From the NCBI GenBank assembly GCA_018873245.2, contig JAEMBT020000003.1, positions 6,033,843 through 6,097,842 of the forward strand: 64,000 nt of DNA. The letters run 5' to 3'. Below the pieces are notes generated by a model. It saw only the letters and a list, made by a program, of their open reading frames with translations, did no database searches and was not told the DNA's origin. This DNA is from Archegozetes longisetosus. Taxonomy: Eukaryota; Arthropoda; Arachnida; Sarcoptiformes; Trhypochthoniidae. The translations under genes and the position numbers were made by a program. Of this stretch, positions 20,060 to 34,400 are shown piece after piece. Position 1 is the first letter of the stretch, and every line of letters begins with the position of its first letter.

Positions 20060-21720
20060 ATGGTTGACAGACTCGGTATTGATTTTTATCACTTTATTAT
20101 TTGAATGAATTGTTGATTAATGTTTTTTGTAATGTTTATCGCTTTCAACTATTTTAGACTAAATTAATTATATAATTGATTTGTCAGTTAATAGTGAAGC
20201 CAATGCTCGCCGTATCGCAAGTGTGGAAAGTTGTTTTGGCATTTCTGGAGTGGTATTTATTCTTCTATATTTCTTTAATTTATTTATTTGTCATCCATTT
20301 ATTCATACCAATCATAGAAGCCATTAGAAATTAATATTCGGAGAACTCATCAAAATATTTATTTTTGTTTATATTTTAATTAATGTCTCACTTGTATGAA
20401 GCTTCAAATTGAATAGGATTAGCTTATATTCACTTTGTTTAAAGTTCTTCAAACAAGTTTTATGTCAACTTTTTCAACTTCAAATAGTTTGCCAATTCAC
20501 TCAAATTTGATTGACTTCAGTTATTTTGTTTTAAAGTTTGATCGGTTCTATCACTGAAACCATTCTACTTTATAATTGATTTAAACTATGAAATTAATTT
20601 CTGTTTATTAATTCATTTGAAGCCTCTATCGATTCCAGGAAGAGTACTCGTTGGAGAAGGTATGACATTAGCTGAACATTTTTATAACTAATACAATTTT
20701 ATACCTTGGAATGATTGAAGTTTTTTATTTGAAGGAATTCTCACAAAAAGTTGTCGGAAGAAATTGAAGCCGAGACAGGTGTTTCTATTCAATGATATAT
20801 TAGTTTACGGTAGCATTATAATCAATAAAAAGAAGTACAACAGGCAGCATATCATTCCATTGGAAAATATCAAACTTGAAAATTTGCCTGACGATAACGG
20901 TTTGCTTTCAATTATATATATATATCTCGCTTTATTTTCACCTTACAAACTCTCAATTTAATTCATTTAATTCTTTTAATAGCTCTCAAGTACGGTTGGC
21001 TCATCAAGACGCCTAACAAATCATTCGCAGTCTATGCTGCAACTGCCACTGAGAAAGTCGAATGGATGGCCCACATCAATAAATGTATCGAAGAATTGAT
21101 AATGAGAAGTACTTTTCTAGAAGTTTGTTCCTATAAGTACAAGTTTTAATGAGTTTTGTTTCACTTTATCAAACTGATAGCTGGAAGTCGACCGGCTTCA
21201 GAACATGCAGCTGTCTGGGTTCCTGATAGCGCATCGCCAACTTGTATGGCCTGCAAAAAAACTAATTTTACAGTCCTTAACAGACGAGTACTTATTTAAA
21301 ATTACTTTAGTTTGGTCTAAATTGAAGCTTTATTTAAATTTTGATTGCATTATATGATAGCATCATTGTCGAAACTGTGGTGGTGTCGTTTGCGGCTCGT
21401 GTTCGAAAAATAAATTTCTACTTCCCAATCAATCCTCAAAACCAGTTCGCGTGTGCAATGCTTGCTTCGAAACTTTGGGTAAATCCCGCATAAGCTTTAA
21501 AGAAAATACACCCAAATATTCAACTGATTCTCAACTCGGAGCTAAGCCTAACAAAAATTTGGACACTGTAGGCAAATCAGTAGTTCTTAATGAATCGTCA
21601 GAATCAGAAGACGATGATGACCGCAAGAATAAACAATCAGACGATGATTTAACTCGTAGTTTAGAAGATCTTACCATCGATGAAAAGGTAAATGATCTAG
21701 ATGAAAGCAAGATGATTTGA
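20060..21720 (+). CDS. Phafin / PLEKHF-like PH-FYVE protein, 7 exons
   Basis: Exons 20060-20075, 20188-20252, 20623-20659, 20735-20899, 20983-21108, 21181-21287 and 21361-21720 give 291 residues (human PLEKHF2 249, Drosophila rush about 256). The N-terminus (MVDRL-NSEANARRIASVES) matches PLEKHF2 almost residue for residue and fixes the tiny 16-nt first coding exon. The PH domain (about 35-132) includes RQVFLFNDILVYG and KKYNRQHIIPLEN. The FYVE domain (about 147-208) has WVPD (149-152), RRHHCRNCG (171-178), paired cysteines and RVC. This binds PI3P on early endosomes, where Phafins act in endosome fusion and trafficking. The C-terminus is an acidic Ser/Asp tail longer than in vertebrates. It converges with the NDUFV3-like gene. 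Confidence 0.93.
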
Positions 21721-22088
21721 AGAAATATTGGACTCATTTTCTATTTTATTTATAGCCGACTTTCTATAGTTCATTTAATAACTCAGAAGAGAGGCAACCG
21801 AGCTCCTGAAGAACGAACCTTTTGACCAAATATACTTATACTGAGATTTTAGTGCCTTATGTTCAGCTAAACAATATATATTTGGCAATTACTTTGTATC
21901 GAAGCAGAAACTATTTTGAGCTATTTAATCACTTAAACAATATTTTAAGATTAATTACGGAATTAATTTTTCAATTGAAATACAAGATTTAATATTATTT
22001 TGGATAAATTGATACATTTCTTCAAAATTTCAATCGAACATATCTAATGTGAAACATATTTTTTCAAATATATTCTAAGGTTAAACTT

Positions 22089-22094
22089 AATAAA
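22089..22094 (+). terminator. Candidate polyadenylation signal of the Phafin gene
   Basis: AATAAA lies 369 nt after the stop and 69 nt before the end of the convergent NDUFV3-like coding region. Confidence 0.35.
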
Positions 22095-22162
22095 CAATTT
22101 TAATTAACTTTCGCTAATATTAATTTTAGACCAAATCTAAACTTTGACCGGTCAAAGAAAAG

Positions 22163-22595
22163 TTAAGACTTATTGGAGGGCTGTGGAAGTCTGTATTTAG
22201 ACATATCTGTCATATAATCATTGAATGAATAAGGATTGTGCTCATAGTATTCTTTTGCTCTATAAGTTCCGTCATCTATTTGTGGCTCAAACTTCACCTT
22301 TTGCTCAATCGGCTGAGCCGCACTCTTCTCCGATGTCTTCTTCTCTGTCTTCTTTTGCGAACCTTTAGATTTAGAACTTTTAGTTACTTTAGGACTATTT
22401 GAAACTACATTTGAAACACAATAAACACAATTATAATTTGCACAAATTATACATTGATTGAAACTGATGGTTCGATAGAAGAGAGAAATCAGGTTATAAT
22501 ATGAAAATGAATCCACTATAACAAATATTAATACCTTTTGAATCCGATGCCATTCTACGGCAAATGTTGATTAATGGACGATACGTCGCTCTCAT
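22163..22595 (-). CDS. NDUFV3: NDUFV3-like mitochondrial complex I subunit, 2 exons
   Basis: Exons 22595-22535 and 22404-22163, with a 130-nt GT-AG intron at phase 1, give 100 residues, close to the 108-residue short form of human NDUFV3. Exon 1 encodes a basic presequence (MRATYRPLINICRRMASDSK) rich in Arg without acids in its first 15 residues, as expected for mitochondrial import. The middle is Lys/Ser-rich. The conserved C-terminal block is EYYEHNPYSFNDYMTDMSKY followed by RLPQPS; human ends [22 protein letters not shown]. This subunit sits in the NADH-oxidising module with NDUFV1/V2. A longer open frame continues upstream of 22404 through the intron but lacks the presequence, so I prefer the spliced model. 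Confidence 0.85.
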
Positions 22596-25356
22596 TCTTG
22601 CCCACGCTCAATAATTTCTATCCCTATTCCTCAACTTTATTTAATTTTTTCTCCAAAAGTTATTCAGATCTTTGGAGTATTCAAAACATAAACATTTGAT
22701 GATTTTTAGAAATAAGTTGTACATAAATGACGTTCACTTATTCTAATGAAAAATAAGTTGAACAACCAAAATGATTAACATGAGTTTATCGGTTAACCTT
22801 AACTGATACGCAGAATATTAATGATTGTTATTTAAAATTTCAGTTTTACTATCTCTAAATTTAAAATAGATAGAAGATATAGACTTTCTTCTCATAATAG
22901 ATTCATTTAATCTACAAAAATGTTAGAAAAATGTTAGTTTGAAAAGAGGTGATCGACTCAATGAACTTTTATGTAAACTGTTTGAAGAGATTTAATTTGG
23001 TCAATTTTTCAAAATGAAATTTTCTTATGCATATCAATAAAAGATATTGAATGCTTATTCAATAACTTTTATAACATTTTGTTGGTATTAGCATTAGTAT
23101 ATTATTATTATTATCATTAATGCACATAAGCTTGTTTTCTGAGTTTCAGCTTATGGACATGATCACTTTTATGTCTCTAATTTTACATCAAAACTTAAAC
23201 AAAATCGAAATCTTAGTGACAGCTCAAATTTCAACCTTGAGCTCGAATCTCGCATTTATGGGCTTGAGCTCGAACTGGGCTCGTACCTTGTGAGTCTGGA
23301 GCTTGCTCTATAAGCTCAAAAAACTTCAAAAGCTAGCTTGGGCTCTTGTGCTTCATTAATTATTTTATAGTATAAAAATCTATCCTTAAAGTTAACATTA
23401 GAAGCATAGTCAGAGCTGGTTAAGTTAACTTTGGTTTTGCGTTTAGCAGAAATAAAAACAAAGCTATTACTCTAACTACTCAGTTTAGTACTAAAGCAAA
23501 GGCTATCTATTCATAAATATCTTTATGTGGTTGATTTGCAGCAATCTTAATGTGGTTGGTGACTTATAAAACTACCATCTAAGGATTTTTGTGGATAAAT
23601 AGTTTGAAAGCTTTGTTCGCGAGCACCAGATCCATCAAATAATTGACTGAGATATAGAAATGTGACTGAGTATCACGTGAAATGTTTGAATGTAAAGGCA
23701 CTAATTACTTTATATCATTTAGTAAACAACTTAATTGCGACAGATCAGACAAAATGACTAAAAAACTCTTATCTCAGTGTTCTCTAAGAGCTTCTATTGA
23801 AACGAATATTTTATATGATTAAAGTTTGTATAAGTTTAGATTGAATAAGCTTTCCTGAAAAGATGACGCACTGAGTCTCTAGTCGAGGATTTAAATTTAG
23901 ATAAAGATTAAAATTTAGATTACTTTAATAATAGTAAGTCAAATAAACACTGATGTTCGTGTGATGCAAACTTTCGAAAAGTTTTCATTGAATCACTGAT
24001 GAAAGAGTAGTTCTTAATTGTTCTGTTTAACATAATAAATGTCTCAAATTTAGAAAGACCTAAATCAAACTAGTTTCCAACAGTATGATTATCGACTGCT
24101 TTCCAGCTTTTCAAAAATTCATAACTTGTAAAACACCTAACAATCGTTTATCGAAACCTTCAAACTATTCATTAAATGAGTGAATCATTTCATTAGTCAT
24201 AGAACTGAAAATAGTACTTTGAACTTGAAATATGATTGCAACCAATCGTTTGGTAAAACTTTTGCAGCTTGTTTCTAATGCTTGTACATATTTCATTCAT
24301 AAAATCCTTTAATATTTTATTCGATCTAAAAGTTTTCTGCGTCGAAAGAGAAATGTGTTTAACAATTAGATTGTTATTTATAGAAAAGAAAATCAATAAA
24401 ATATAGCAAAATTATTGTGTAGTAAAGAAAAAAGAGCGCATAAGCATTTTCCTACAATTATAAAGATTTATATGCGTTGAATAAATTATTATAACAGCCA
24501 TGCACTTTCAAAATGATAATTAGAAACTATTTTTTTCGAAACTCAACGTTTTGGTTGGCTCGCACATGCCATTCAGAATTTTTACAAAATTTCGTCTAAA
24601 TTCTGTAGGATTCAACTGATAAAGCTTCTCATTTATTTTTTCATATCTTATGTTTCATTAATCAGATTCTTTTCATTTGAAATTCAGTATTTACCTCAGT
24701 GCCTATCTCACTCAAATAGGTTGAGACATATTTTAGACTTGGGAACTATATAGATCTAACTTTTATAGTAACCTAACGTCGATTGTGACGGCTGCAGACT
24801 AGAGTTTGAACAATACTAACCAAAATAGCATAAATTTTTGTAAAATCAAAGTTCATAACTGCTATGAAGTATAGAGTTTAATTTTGATTAGAACAATTTG
24901 AATGTTTGTAAATTTGAAATTAGTCAACTTGTATTGACAAATCACACATCAAACTCAGGATAAATAATTGAATTTCAGTAATATTCGATGGAATGAACAA
25001 ATTTTCTAAACTCCAGCATCAATACAACAAATATTTGAATGCAAACAGCAATCCATCTGATAAATGGAGATGTTTATTAAAAATTGAAAGTTCAACTATT
25101 CTCTGTATCGATGCTTGAGCTGAAATGGTTGTTTGATTGAGTTAAAAATCACTAAAATTGAATAATTTATCCTCATTTTAATGTATGATTCGTTAATATA
25201 AGTTGACTAATTTCAAATTTATAAGCATTAGAAATAGTTTTAGGCAAATGAAACACTGATCAGACTATTTGAATGGATTAGGTTTATATAAAAGCATAAG
25301 AGCTTGAAGGCATATAAAGCTTAGCATTGAATATTCGTATATATATTGTGTTGCAG
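22596..25356. other. Intergenic region between NDUFV3 and MAST
   Basis: The first part should hold the NDUFV3 promoter. A patch rich in GAGCTC/AGCTCGAA words lies at 23220-23352. No supportable gene; the open frame 24193-24396 (minus) is AT-rich and unlike any protein I know. Confidence 0.45.
23220..23352. repeat. AGCTC-word-rich degenerate repeat patch
   Basis: At least eight variants of (G)AGCTC or GGGCTC occur within 130 bp, spaced unevenly (for example TTGAGCTCGAAT, TTGAGCTCGAACTGGGCTCG). This looks like a decayed tandem or composite repeat. Confidence 0.5.
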
Positions 25357-25429
25357 ATGACGTTATAGCTCGCCAGCAGTGATCAGTTGTGAGCATGACT
25401 TTTGTCTCGAATATAAACAAAAACATAAA

Positions 25430-28400
25430 ATGGAAGACTCGAATGGATTGCATCTCAATAGAGATATGTCTCATTTCTACAGTTGTTCTGAGCTGAAACC
25501 AAAAGAATCAACTGTTAGCGATTCGAGCCATGGCCAAAAAGATCACAATTTGATGCAAAGCCAACAAAACGAAATTGAAATCAACTGCTTGTCATCACAT
25601 ATACATCGCTATCGATCGCGTACTTCATTCGCCCGACAATTGTCTAATTCAGAGATATGCCGACGAAGAAGAGAGAGCTTTGCGGCTGTCAATTCTAATA
25701 ACTTGTCGGGCAGTGGATCAGGTCTTAATGTGGTGTCAGGTCTGTTTGAAACGATTGTTTACTTTAATTTGACTAATTGATCGGTTTGTTTATAAGTTGT
25801 AACAAATATTTATACTGTTTATTGATTTATTGCTAAACTAAAGCATTTGTTTGACGTCAATATTAATATTTCTATTGATTTTGTTCAGGCGAAACATCAA
25901 ATTTAGTTCGAATGCGGTCATCGCTGATGGGACAGTCGGCGCCTTCTCTCTCACAAACTCAGGTAAGTGTTCATCTCATTTGTATTAGTTTTCATATTTG
26001 CTTAGCTTAGCTTTTATTTTTGATCCGCTAAAACTGTTCTGAAACTAACATTTGTATTGAACTGTGAGTTGATGATTAATAATTGAAAGAAACCGTTTGT
26101 TTTATGACTTTATTGCCTGATTGCAATCACAAATGGCTTTTTCTTTAAGTGTAATATCAATTATAAATATGTTTCAATTTATTAAGCGTACAGTTGAAAC
26201 AATATCTCTCATTACTTTAATAAATATTTAGTTAGACTAAACTTGAAGTAAAATAACTCAATTAGCAATGAATGGTGTGCTTCAATGAAGGATTAGAAGA
26301 ACTCGTTCAGATGTTTGTCAAACGCTTACAATCAATCATTTGATAAACAAAATATTTATATCCTAAATAATATCTTATTTGTTTCAATCGATTGAAGCTT
26401 ATCAGCAATTTTTAGTTATTCTTTTCTATTAATAGCATTTCAAAAAATAGATTCCTTTTCCTAAACTTATAACTCAACTTTTCTGATCAGAAGATAGTGT
26501 CAAGTCTTTCAAACAGTTCAAAGACTTCATTTTTCTTCTTTGAAAAATACGTATTTATTAGGTTGAAATCTTTTTTGGAGATTTACTCCAGAGGAACTCC
26601 TCTTGGATTTCATGTCAATCATTTCTAATTTGATTTTTTAAAAGCTTTCTATTATTTCTAATCATTCATACAGAAAATATGCATTCATTTTATTTTAAAG
26701 ATATATTGGCTGAGTTTATCAATATCAATATTTTACTCGTAACGTCAAACATTTCTTATCCTCAATTTCACGGTTGAGACATTAGGCTTAAGAATAACTT
26801 TTGAATCATATTCAAGTTATTTAAGAGAAAGTATTGGAAAAGTGGTTAAAATTTAAAAGAATTTGCAGTCTATAAGCAAATAGTATTGAGAGTGGAGTGG
26901 AGTCGAAAATGGACAAAAATAGTGTTTTATAGTTGGAGGCATTAGTGTTGAGCAGAGTTAGATCCTATTTGAAAGGCAAAAATATTTTAGTTATAGAGCC
27001 ATATTATACCATTATTGAGTCATAGTATTTAAAAACTAAATTTCCTCCATTTCCTCATTTAGTTCGTTTAATCTAGCATTGAATCAATTAACGCAGTTTT
27101 GTTTTACATAAAACATGGCTTAAGCCAGTGTTGTTAGTATTACTATAGGAAGAGATCATTAACTATAAATGTCTGAAACCTAATCACTAAAATACAAACA
27201 TAGAAGGCTTTTAAAGTATGAAAGATTAAACACTGCTATAATCAATGAAAATCCTATTCAATTGCTATTAACTAGAGTTTGTCGTTTACTACCATCTGTA
27301 TAACTGTTTGAATCTGGTTTTCCTTCAATTTTTCAATTATATTTTCATCTATTCAGTAAGAAGGGATCACAAGTTTGTTTGATTTACTCTTCTTCGTGTC
27401 ATTATTCAGATTGAAATCTCCAACTTTTATAGTTTAGATGGAATCATGTCTCGGTTTTCCCTATTTGCTGGAAAGCTTATTGAGTGTTTAATTTGCATTT
27501 TCATAGAGACCGTACTCTGATTTTGATTGTATTTATAAATAGCAAAAATCAATTATTATTATTATATGATAAACTTGTTCTCATTGCAAATTAGTTTTAG
27601 GGGTTTTTGTTTTTCTAATTTGTTTGAAATGAGAATTCATGATTGAAATAATTGAGTTGAAGCAGTCAGGATTAGATGTATTTTTTTAATTAAACCAGAA
27701 ATGATGTGTATGTGTGACGTCTAGAAAAATCAATTTTGGTGTAACTGTATGTTTAAAATGTTTGTATGTTGAGTGTTTGACTACGTTTAATATTAAATGC
27801 CGAGGCAGATCAAACAGTGTAGTACTAACATTCCGCAATAATGCCATAAAATCCTACAAACTTAAGTTAGAGGTACTAACCGCACTCCATAAACTCAAGA
27901 CGCGTGATAGTTACGTGATTTTATGGCAGAATAATATGACGCTTCAAATGAATCTATTTTAGATTCAATAACAGACAATTATCTTGTTTGAGATGTTGGC
28001 AAAGGACCTTATCTAAATCAAACTCAAATCGATCTATAGTTGTTTAATTTTAATATTAATATGTTATTTTTGTTAGTTTTTCATTACTTGTCATCGAGAA
28101 TATTACTCAAACGAAAAATTACTTTTCAGTATCATTTTTCAATTACTGTCGTTTGTCAAATACTCTCATGCGACAAAAGCTGATTTCGATATTTATCTAA
28201 TATTAGCTCATAAACCTAAGGTCGAGACTAGACTTGGATTATTCAATCAACAAATACTATATTATAGATAACTTATCGACATTCAAGTGTTGAGTCATTA
28301 TTATTATTGATAGCACTTTACAGACATGAAAATGTTTAGTAATTGATGAGCTAACTTTAGAAGTAAATATTGAGGTTTGTTTTTCTGTTGCATCTAAACA

Positions 28401-31400
28401 CGAGTAGGTGAACAGATATAAAAGAAACTTTCTAAATAAATGTCAATACAATATTTCAACTCTATTTCGTCACATCATTTGCATCCGTTAGAACTGACGC
28501 GCTTCTTAATCAGCTCATCGTTTACAATATGTTAATAATACACCGCTTATTAAGTCATATAGATTTGAATTTTGATTTAGCTCTTCTGGTGCTTCATTTA
28601 AGCAATAAACTCGTGTATCTATGTGTTTCACGCTTAATTCAGTTTTTATTTTTTCTGTTTTCTAAGCTTTTTATTTGTATAAATCTTGCTTCAATTTCAT
28701 TATGATTGCCGCAAAAAATCGATGGCAATCTGAAAAATACTCGAGAATTAATATATTTTAATAGAGATCTTGAAATGAAATGAAACGAAACATGACAAAG
28801 GTTTTATGGACGAAGGAGAACATCTATGATCTGATTAAATTGTACTCTGAGCAACGTTGTTAACAAAACTGAGAAACGTGCAACATATATCAACTAAAAT
28901 GAAATAGTAGTAGTCAGCAGTTTTTTGTGCATAATTTACAAGTTAGCGCTAGTGATTCATTACTGATCTGAATAAACATTGTCTGATATTTTAGTCTCTG
29001 TGCTCCTTATCCTATCTGCTATTTTGAAAAACTCAACTGAAAACATGTTTCTCTTAAGTCTTGTTTTTCATCTATTCAGCTGTACCTAAGCTTTTAAACT
29101 AGAATATCAATAAGTTATGAGTTTATGAGATTAATCTTACTAAACGTTTGCATATTTTCCCAATTAAAATATTAATGCTCATTTTCAAGGTTTTTCAAGT
29201 ACAGTATAATGTGATGAGATTCGTTTCTTGTATATCATAAAACAGTACCTCTGCCTCCTTTTCAGCGACAAAACTGTCCATTAAACAATTAAACCATTGA
29301 TTAAAAGTAATCAAATATCTTTTATAGCTCTTTAATGTTCCTATTACTCTATTGTTTTCCTTTTGTCCAACTTTTTCACTTAATAGCCGTTGACGTATCA
29401 TTTTGATTGATCAATCGTTCTGTTTGTGTTGCCGTTGGTTTATATTTAGCAAAATCTCAAATATCGTTCATATTTCTCTTGGTTTTGTTTTATTGTATCT
29501 CAACTAATACAATCTTCAAATTACACTTTAGCTACACTCGACAACATTTCTAGAAAACAACTAAAGATCAATATTCCTATCCTATTAGTTAACCTATTGG
29601 ATCTTTTATGAAAAGCACTTTTCAACTTGAAGCATTTATAAAAATTTGTAACTTGAGAAAAGCTTCTTTGGAAAACACTTGTTGCTAATGAATACTACTG
29701 AAGATTTAAGCATTTTATAGTTTACTAGAAACACATGCACTCTCTCACTCCTACTGAAAATTCTCATTATATTCTTTAATCATCTATTGCCTCACTTCTA
29801 TCAATTGTATCTCTTTTAATCAGATTATAACCTAATTCTGTAGTTTTCTTTCTCTATCATATGTTTGTTTTCTCGTCTAAACACGAAATAATATTTCAGT
29901 AATTCTCAAATATCAAACCATTTGACACGACTGCTATTCTACAAATCGAAGCCCTATAGATATATCTGTTATATTCTTCTGTGAGTTAATTTATAGCTAT
30001 CAGATTCTAGAATTGGTATTGAGATTTCATAACAAGTTCTATTTTAGGTAGTCCTCATTATTTGACTCACCAAAATACAAATTTTAGCTTTTCTTTTCTA
30101 ACAGACCTATTCCAAATTTTTTCCAATTAAGAATCAGCACTTTTGCCCACGATTTGTTTCGTTGTCTATAACATGTACTTTTAGAGTAAATTATCATTTG
30201 CTCATTAAATGTGCTGTCCACAAAAATTAAGTGTAAACAAATGAAGAATAATATGGAGATAGTCGTCTATATTCTTAAGAATATGTGAAAAAGTATTTGA
30301 TAAGTTGCGCATGAGTGCCATATTTAGCATAGAATTTATTACATTATCATTAATACAATTAAGATTAATTGCAAGACTGGCCTCCATATGGATTGAAAGA
30401 TATTATTTATTTAAGTTTAGCAATTAAATAATCTCATCACTTTTATTCTCTGCTGTAAACTTGTTCAGTAGCTATTCTACATATTGTTAGCTATCGTTTC
30501 TGTAAAACTGTTGGCAAATTTTAACCTTCGCTTATTTTGCTTATGCAGTTGAAAGCTATTTTAGTTTAATTAAAATTGATGATTCTTTTAAAATGTTTAT
30601 ATTATCGCAGAAGGAGCCAAACATTGCAAGAAAAGTTCAGTAAGTCTAAAAACCATTATTTATACTAACTATTGCTTCATTTTTTCTTAAATTTACTTTT
30701 CAGTCGATGCGCAACATCTCGTAAAAGTCTCATCCCTAATACATCTCCAACTCTTCCAAGATCTCCATTACCTCAAAGTAAGTATTTTGCTAATTTTTCT
30801 CTGTTAATCAGCTCCGAATATCATAATTATTCTTTTCTTCAATAACCAATAGGTAGTCCATTGGAAAGCCCAAGAAACATGTCTCCGTCTAATCATTTTG
30901 TGTTTGTTCCCACCAAAAAAACGGAAGGTCGTCGTTGGTCTGTGGCTTCCCTGCCATCATCTGGTTATGGGACGAACACACCCGGCAGTTCAAATGTATC
31001 AGTATGTTTTGTGAACTAGTATTATAACTAATTCTTATTGCATTCAAGTCTCAAAATTACACTCAAATATATTTAAATTTATTAATTTCAGTCGCAATGT
31101 TCTTCGCAAGAAATATTGCACCAATTGTGCCATTTGTCACACGATGAAGCATCTCATTCATCAATTGGACATCATGTTCATCACTTACACCATCACTGTC
31201 ATCACCATAATCATCATCTTCTACAGCATCCACTTCATCATAAAATAATAAGTACTGATACGGCTCACTATTTCAGTAGCAATGATAGTAACCCTGGACT
31301 AGAAGAAGAGGTTCGAAGTCATTCACCAATGATAAGGCCTCGATCTCGTAGTCTGAGTAGTCCAGTTCGATCTCCCAGTGCTGATAATGAGAAGATAATG

Positions 31401-34400
31401 ATGAATAATTTATATAAAGAAAGATTTCCAAAAGCAACTCAACAAATGGAGGAAAAGCTTTCTAAGTTCATTAACGATCAGTTAGATATTGATCATGAAT
31501 CTGCCTCTGATGCTGTCTTTCGTTTCGCTCATCATCAAGTTGTCGAATTAGCAAAAGATTGTTTGCAAAAATCAAAGGACAAACTCATTACTTCGCAATA
31601 CTTTTTTGAAATGTCTGAAAATTTGGAAAAACTTCTAATTGAGGTCTGTTTAGAAAGCTAAGCTTTAATTTGCATCTTCTTAAGTTTGAGCTCTATTTAT
31701 AGTGTCGTGAAAAATCTGCTTCTGCTGCAAAACATTTGTGTGCTCTGATCAAGAAATTATTGGTCATCGTTTCAAGGCCAGCACGTCTATTAGAGTGTCT
31801 TGAGTTCGACCCTGAAGAGTTTTACCGATTACTCGAAGCAGCCGAAGGACAGGCAAAAACAACTCAAGGCATCAAAACATCTGTTCCGCAATATATAATC
31901 AGTAAGTTAGGTCTCAATCGTGACCCACTCGCAGATATTTCTCCAGATATCGTCGACATCGCATCGAAAGAGACTTTAGGCGAAAATGATGAGTCTGGTG
32001 AGAAATCAGGTGATATACCAAAACTTCCTTCCGAGGACGACTACGAGACAATCAAACTGATAAGCAATGGTGCATATGGAGCTGTATATCTTGTGCGACA
32101 CAAAGAAACCAGACAAAGGTTTGCAATGAAGAAAATAAATAAACAAAATCTTCTGTTACGCAATCAAGTGGAACAGGTGTTTGCCGAAAGAGATATAATG
32201 AGCTTTACGGACAATCCTTTTGTCGTGAGCATGTTTTGTAGTTTTGAGACTAAAAGATACTTATGTATGGTTATGGAATACGTTGAAGGTGGCGATTGTG
32301 CAACCCTTCTTAAAAATATGGGTCCATTCCCCCTCGACTTAGCCAGACTTTACTTCGCAGAAACTGTTTTAGCCGTAGAATATCTTCACAGCTATGGCAT
32401 AGTCCACAGGGACTTAAAACCTGACAATTTGCTCATAACGGCCATGGGTCACATCAAACTGACAGACTTTGGCTTATCTAAAATGGGTTTAATGAATTTG
32501 GCTACCACTCTTTCTGAAGGATATCTAGATAGGGAAACAAAACAGTTCACTGATAAACAAGTATTTGGTACTCCCGAATATTTGGCTCCTGAAGTCATTC
32601 TAAGACAGGGTTATGCGCGAACAGTTGACTGGTGGTCGCTAGGGGTTATTCTCTATGAATTTTTGATCGGTTGTGTTCCGTTTTTCGGGGAAACTCCAGA
32701 AGAACTTTTTGCTCATGTGATAAATGATGAAATCGAATGGCCTGACGACGAAGACTGGCCGATGTCTGATGAGTCTAAGGATATCATCACTCAACTTCTA
32801 CAGCATAATCCAATTGATAGATTAGGAGCGGGTGGCGCTCATGAAGTCAAAGAGCATCCATTCTTTGATGATATCAATTGGGAGGCATTACTGCGACAAA
32901 AGGCTGAATTTGTGCCTCAATTAGAAGGAGAAGATGATACCAGTTATTTTGACACTCGTGCTGATCGCTATAATCACGAATGTGTCGACTCTGAAGAGCT
33001 TGAAGATACGGATGACAGCTCTTTATTTGGCAGCTTTTCTTCGTGTTCACCACAATATCGCAAAGTTTATTCTAGAATTGAAAAAGAATTAGAACAAGAA
33101 AATAAACTTAGATTATCGTCCTCATCATCATCTCTTAAAGAAGATACAAGAGTTATTTCAACTCAAACTATTTCCACTAAATCAGATCTCGTTATTTCTC
33201 GCTCGTTAAGTGTGACTGAAGACCGTCTTGTCAGATCTAACCCGAAGATCAATAGCAGTGATAGCCATCGTATTTCTAAGCCGATAGCTCAAAGCACACC
33301 AGAATCATCTCAGACTGAATCTGAAGACGTTTCACCACAAGTATGTCGTAAACGAAGGCCATTGTCTAATACCAAAGACGTGTTACCAAAATTTTCATTC
33401 AGCGTTGATGACACTTCAACGCTGTATGAGCCATCATCTCAGACTTCAGTTAAAGAGTTGCCAACACTCGACGAAAGCATGACGAGTTCGGATGAAAAGA
33501 CAACATCACGTCGTTCTTCAGATGTTCCCTATAGTTCACGATCAGGTCTACCCGTTTCACCAAAAATCACAATTCCAACGAGTGTCTCACCTCTCAGACA
33601 ACCCATAAAATCAAGGGCTGTTATCAAGTCTGCGTCAGCTTCAGGACTATCCTTGATTATATCTTCAGACGATTCATCTGCTCCAAGAGTTGGTTCAGTT
33701 GCCGCAAACAGCCTTTCTTCAGGTGGATCGACAACGAGTTCACGCGACGCTTCACCCAATCGTGATTTGGGTTCTCTCGCATCTCAACTGAAACCACCGA
33801 TTATTTTGAGGAAAGGTCCACGTGGATTTGGGTTCACATTGAAGGCAATCAGAGTTTATTATGGAGAGTCTGACTACTATATTGTTAATCACTTAGTACT
33901 GGATGTTGAGAACAATAGTCCTGCATTTGAAGCAGGTTTAAGACCTGGCGATTTGATAACTCACATAAATGGCGAACCCGTGCAAGGATTGCTTCACCAT
34001 CAGGTAAATTATTTAGAATAATTATAGATCGAATTAGATGATCGAAAGGTCTTATTTACTTTGAGCTAACATTTCAATCTGTTGATTAAATAGGTTTTAC
34101 AACTGATGCTTTCTGGAGGCGATAAAGTGAATATAAGAACAACACCTCTTGAGAACACAACCATCAAGTCAGGAGGACGAAAACGTAACCCTCACACAAG
34201 CAAAATGGCGCGAAGACCTGTTTCTAATAATAAACATCACAAGAATGTCAAATCAAATCACGTTAAAAGAAATGATTCCGACAAAAAGAGAAGATCTTCT
34301 CTTTTACGACGACTCAGCTCTAAGAGAGCGAGTACTGAAATGCATCAATTGGCCACAAGTAGCAGTGGTTCAACTCCATTGCCACCCCTGACACCTCCAC

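Noticed and set aside
27714..27962. 82-codon frame in MAST intron 2
   Set aside because: Starts from a non-ATG codon, resembles no protein, and overlaps a short inverted repeat that looks like a small element.
29195..29401. 68-codon minus-strand frame in the MAST intron with a protein-like look
   Set aside because: No family recognised, no convincing flanking splice signals, and frames of this length are common by chance here.
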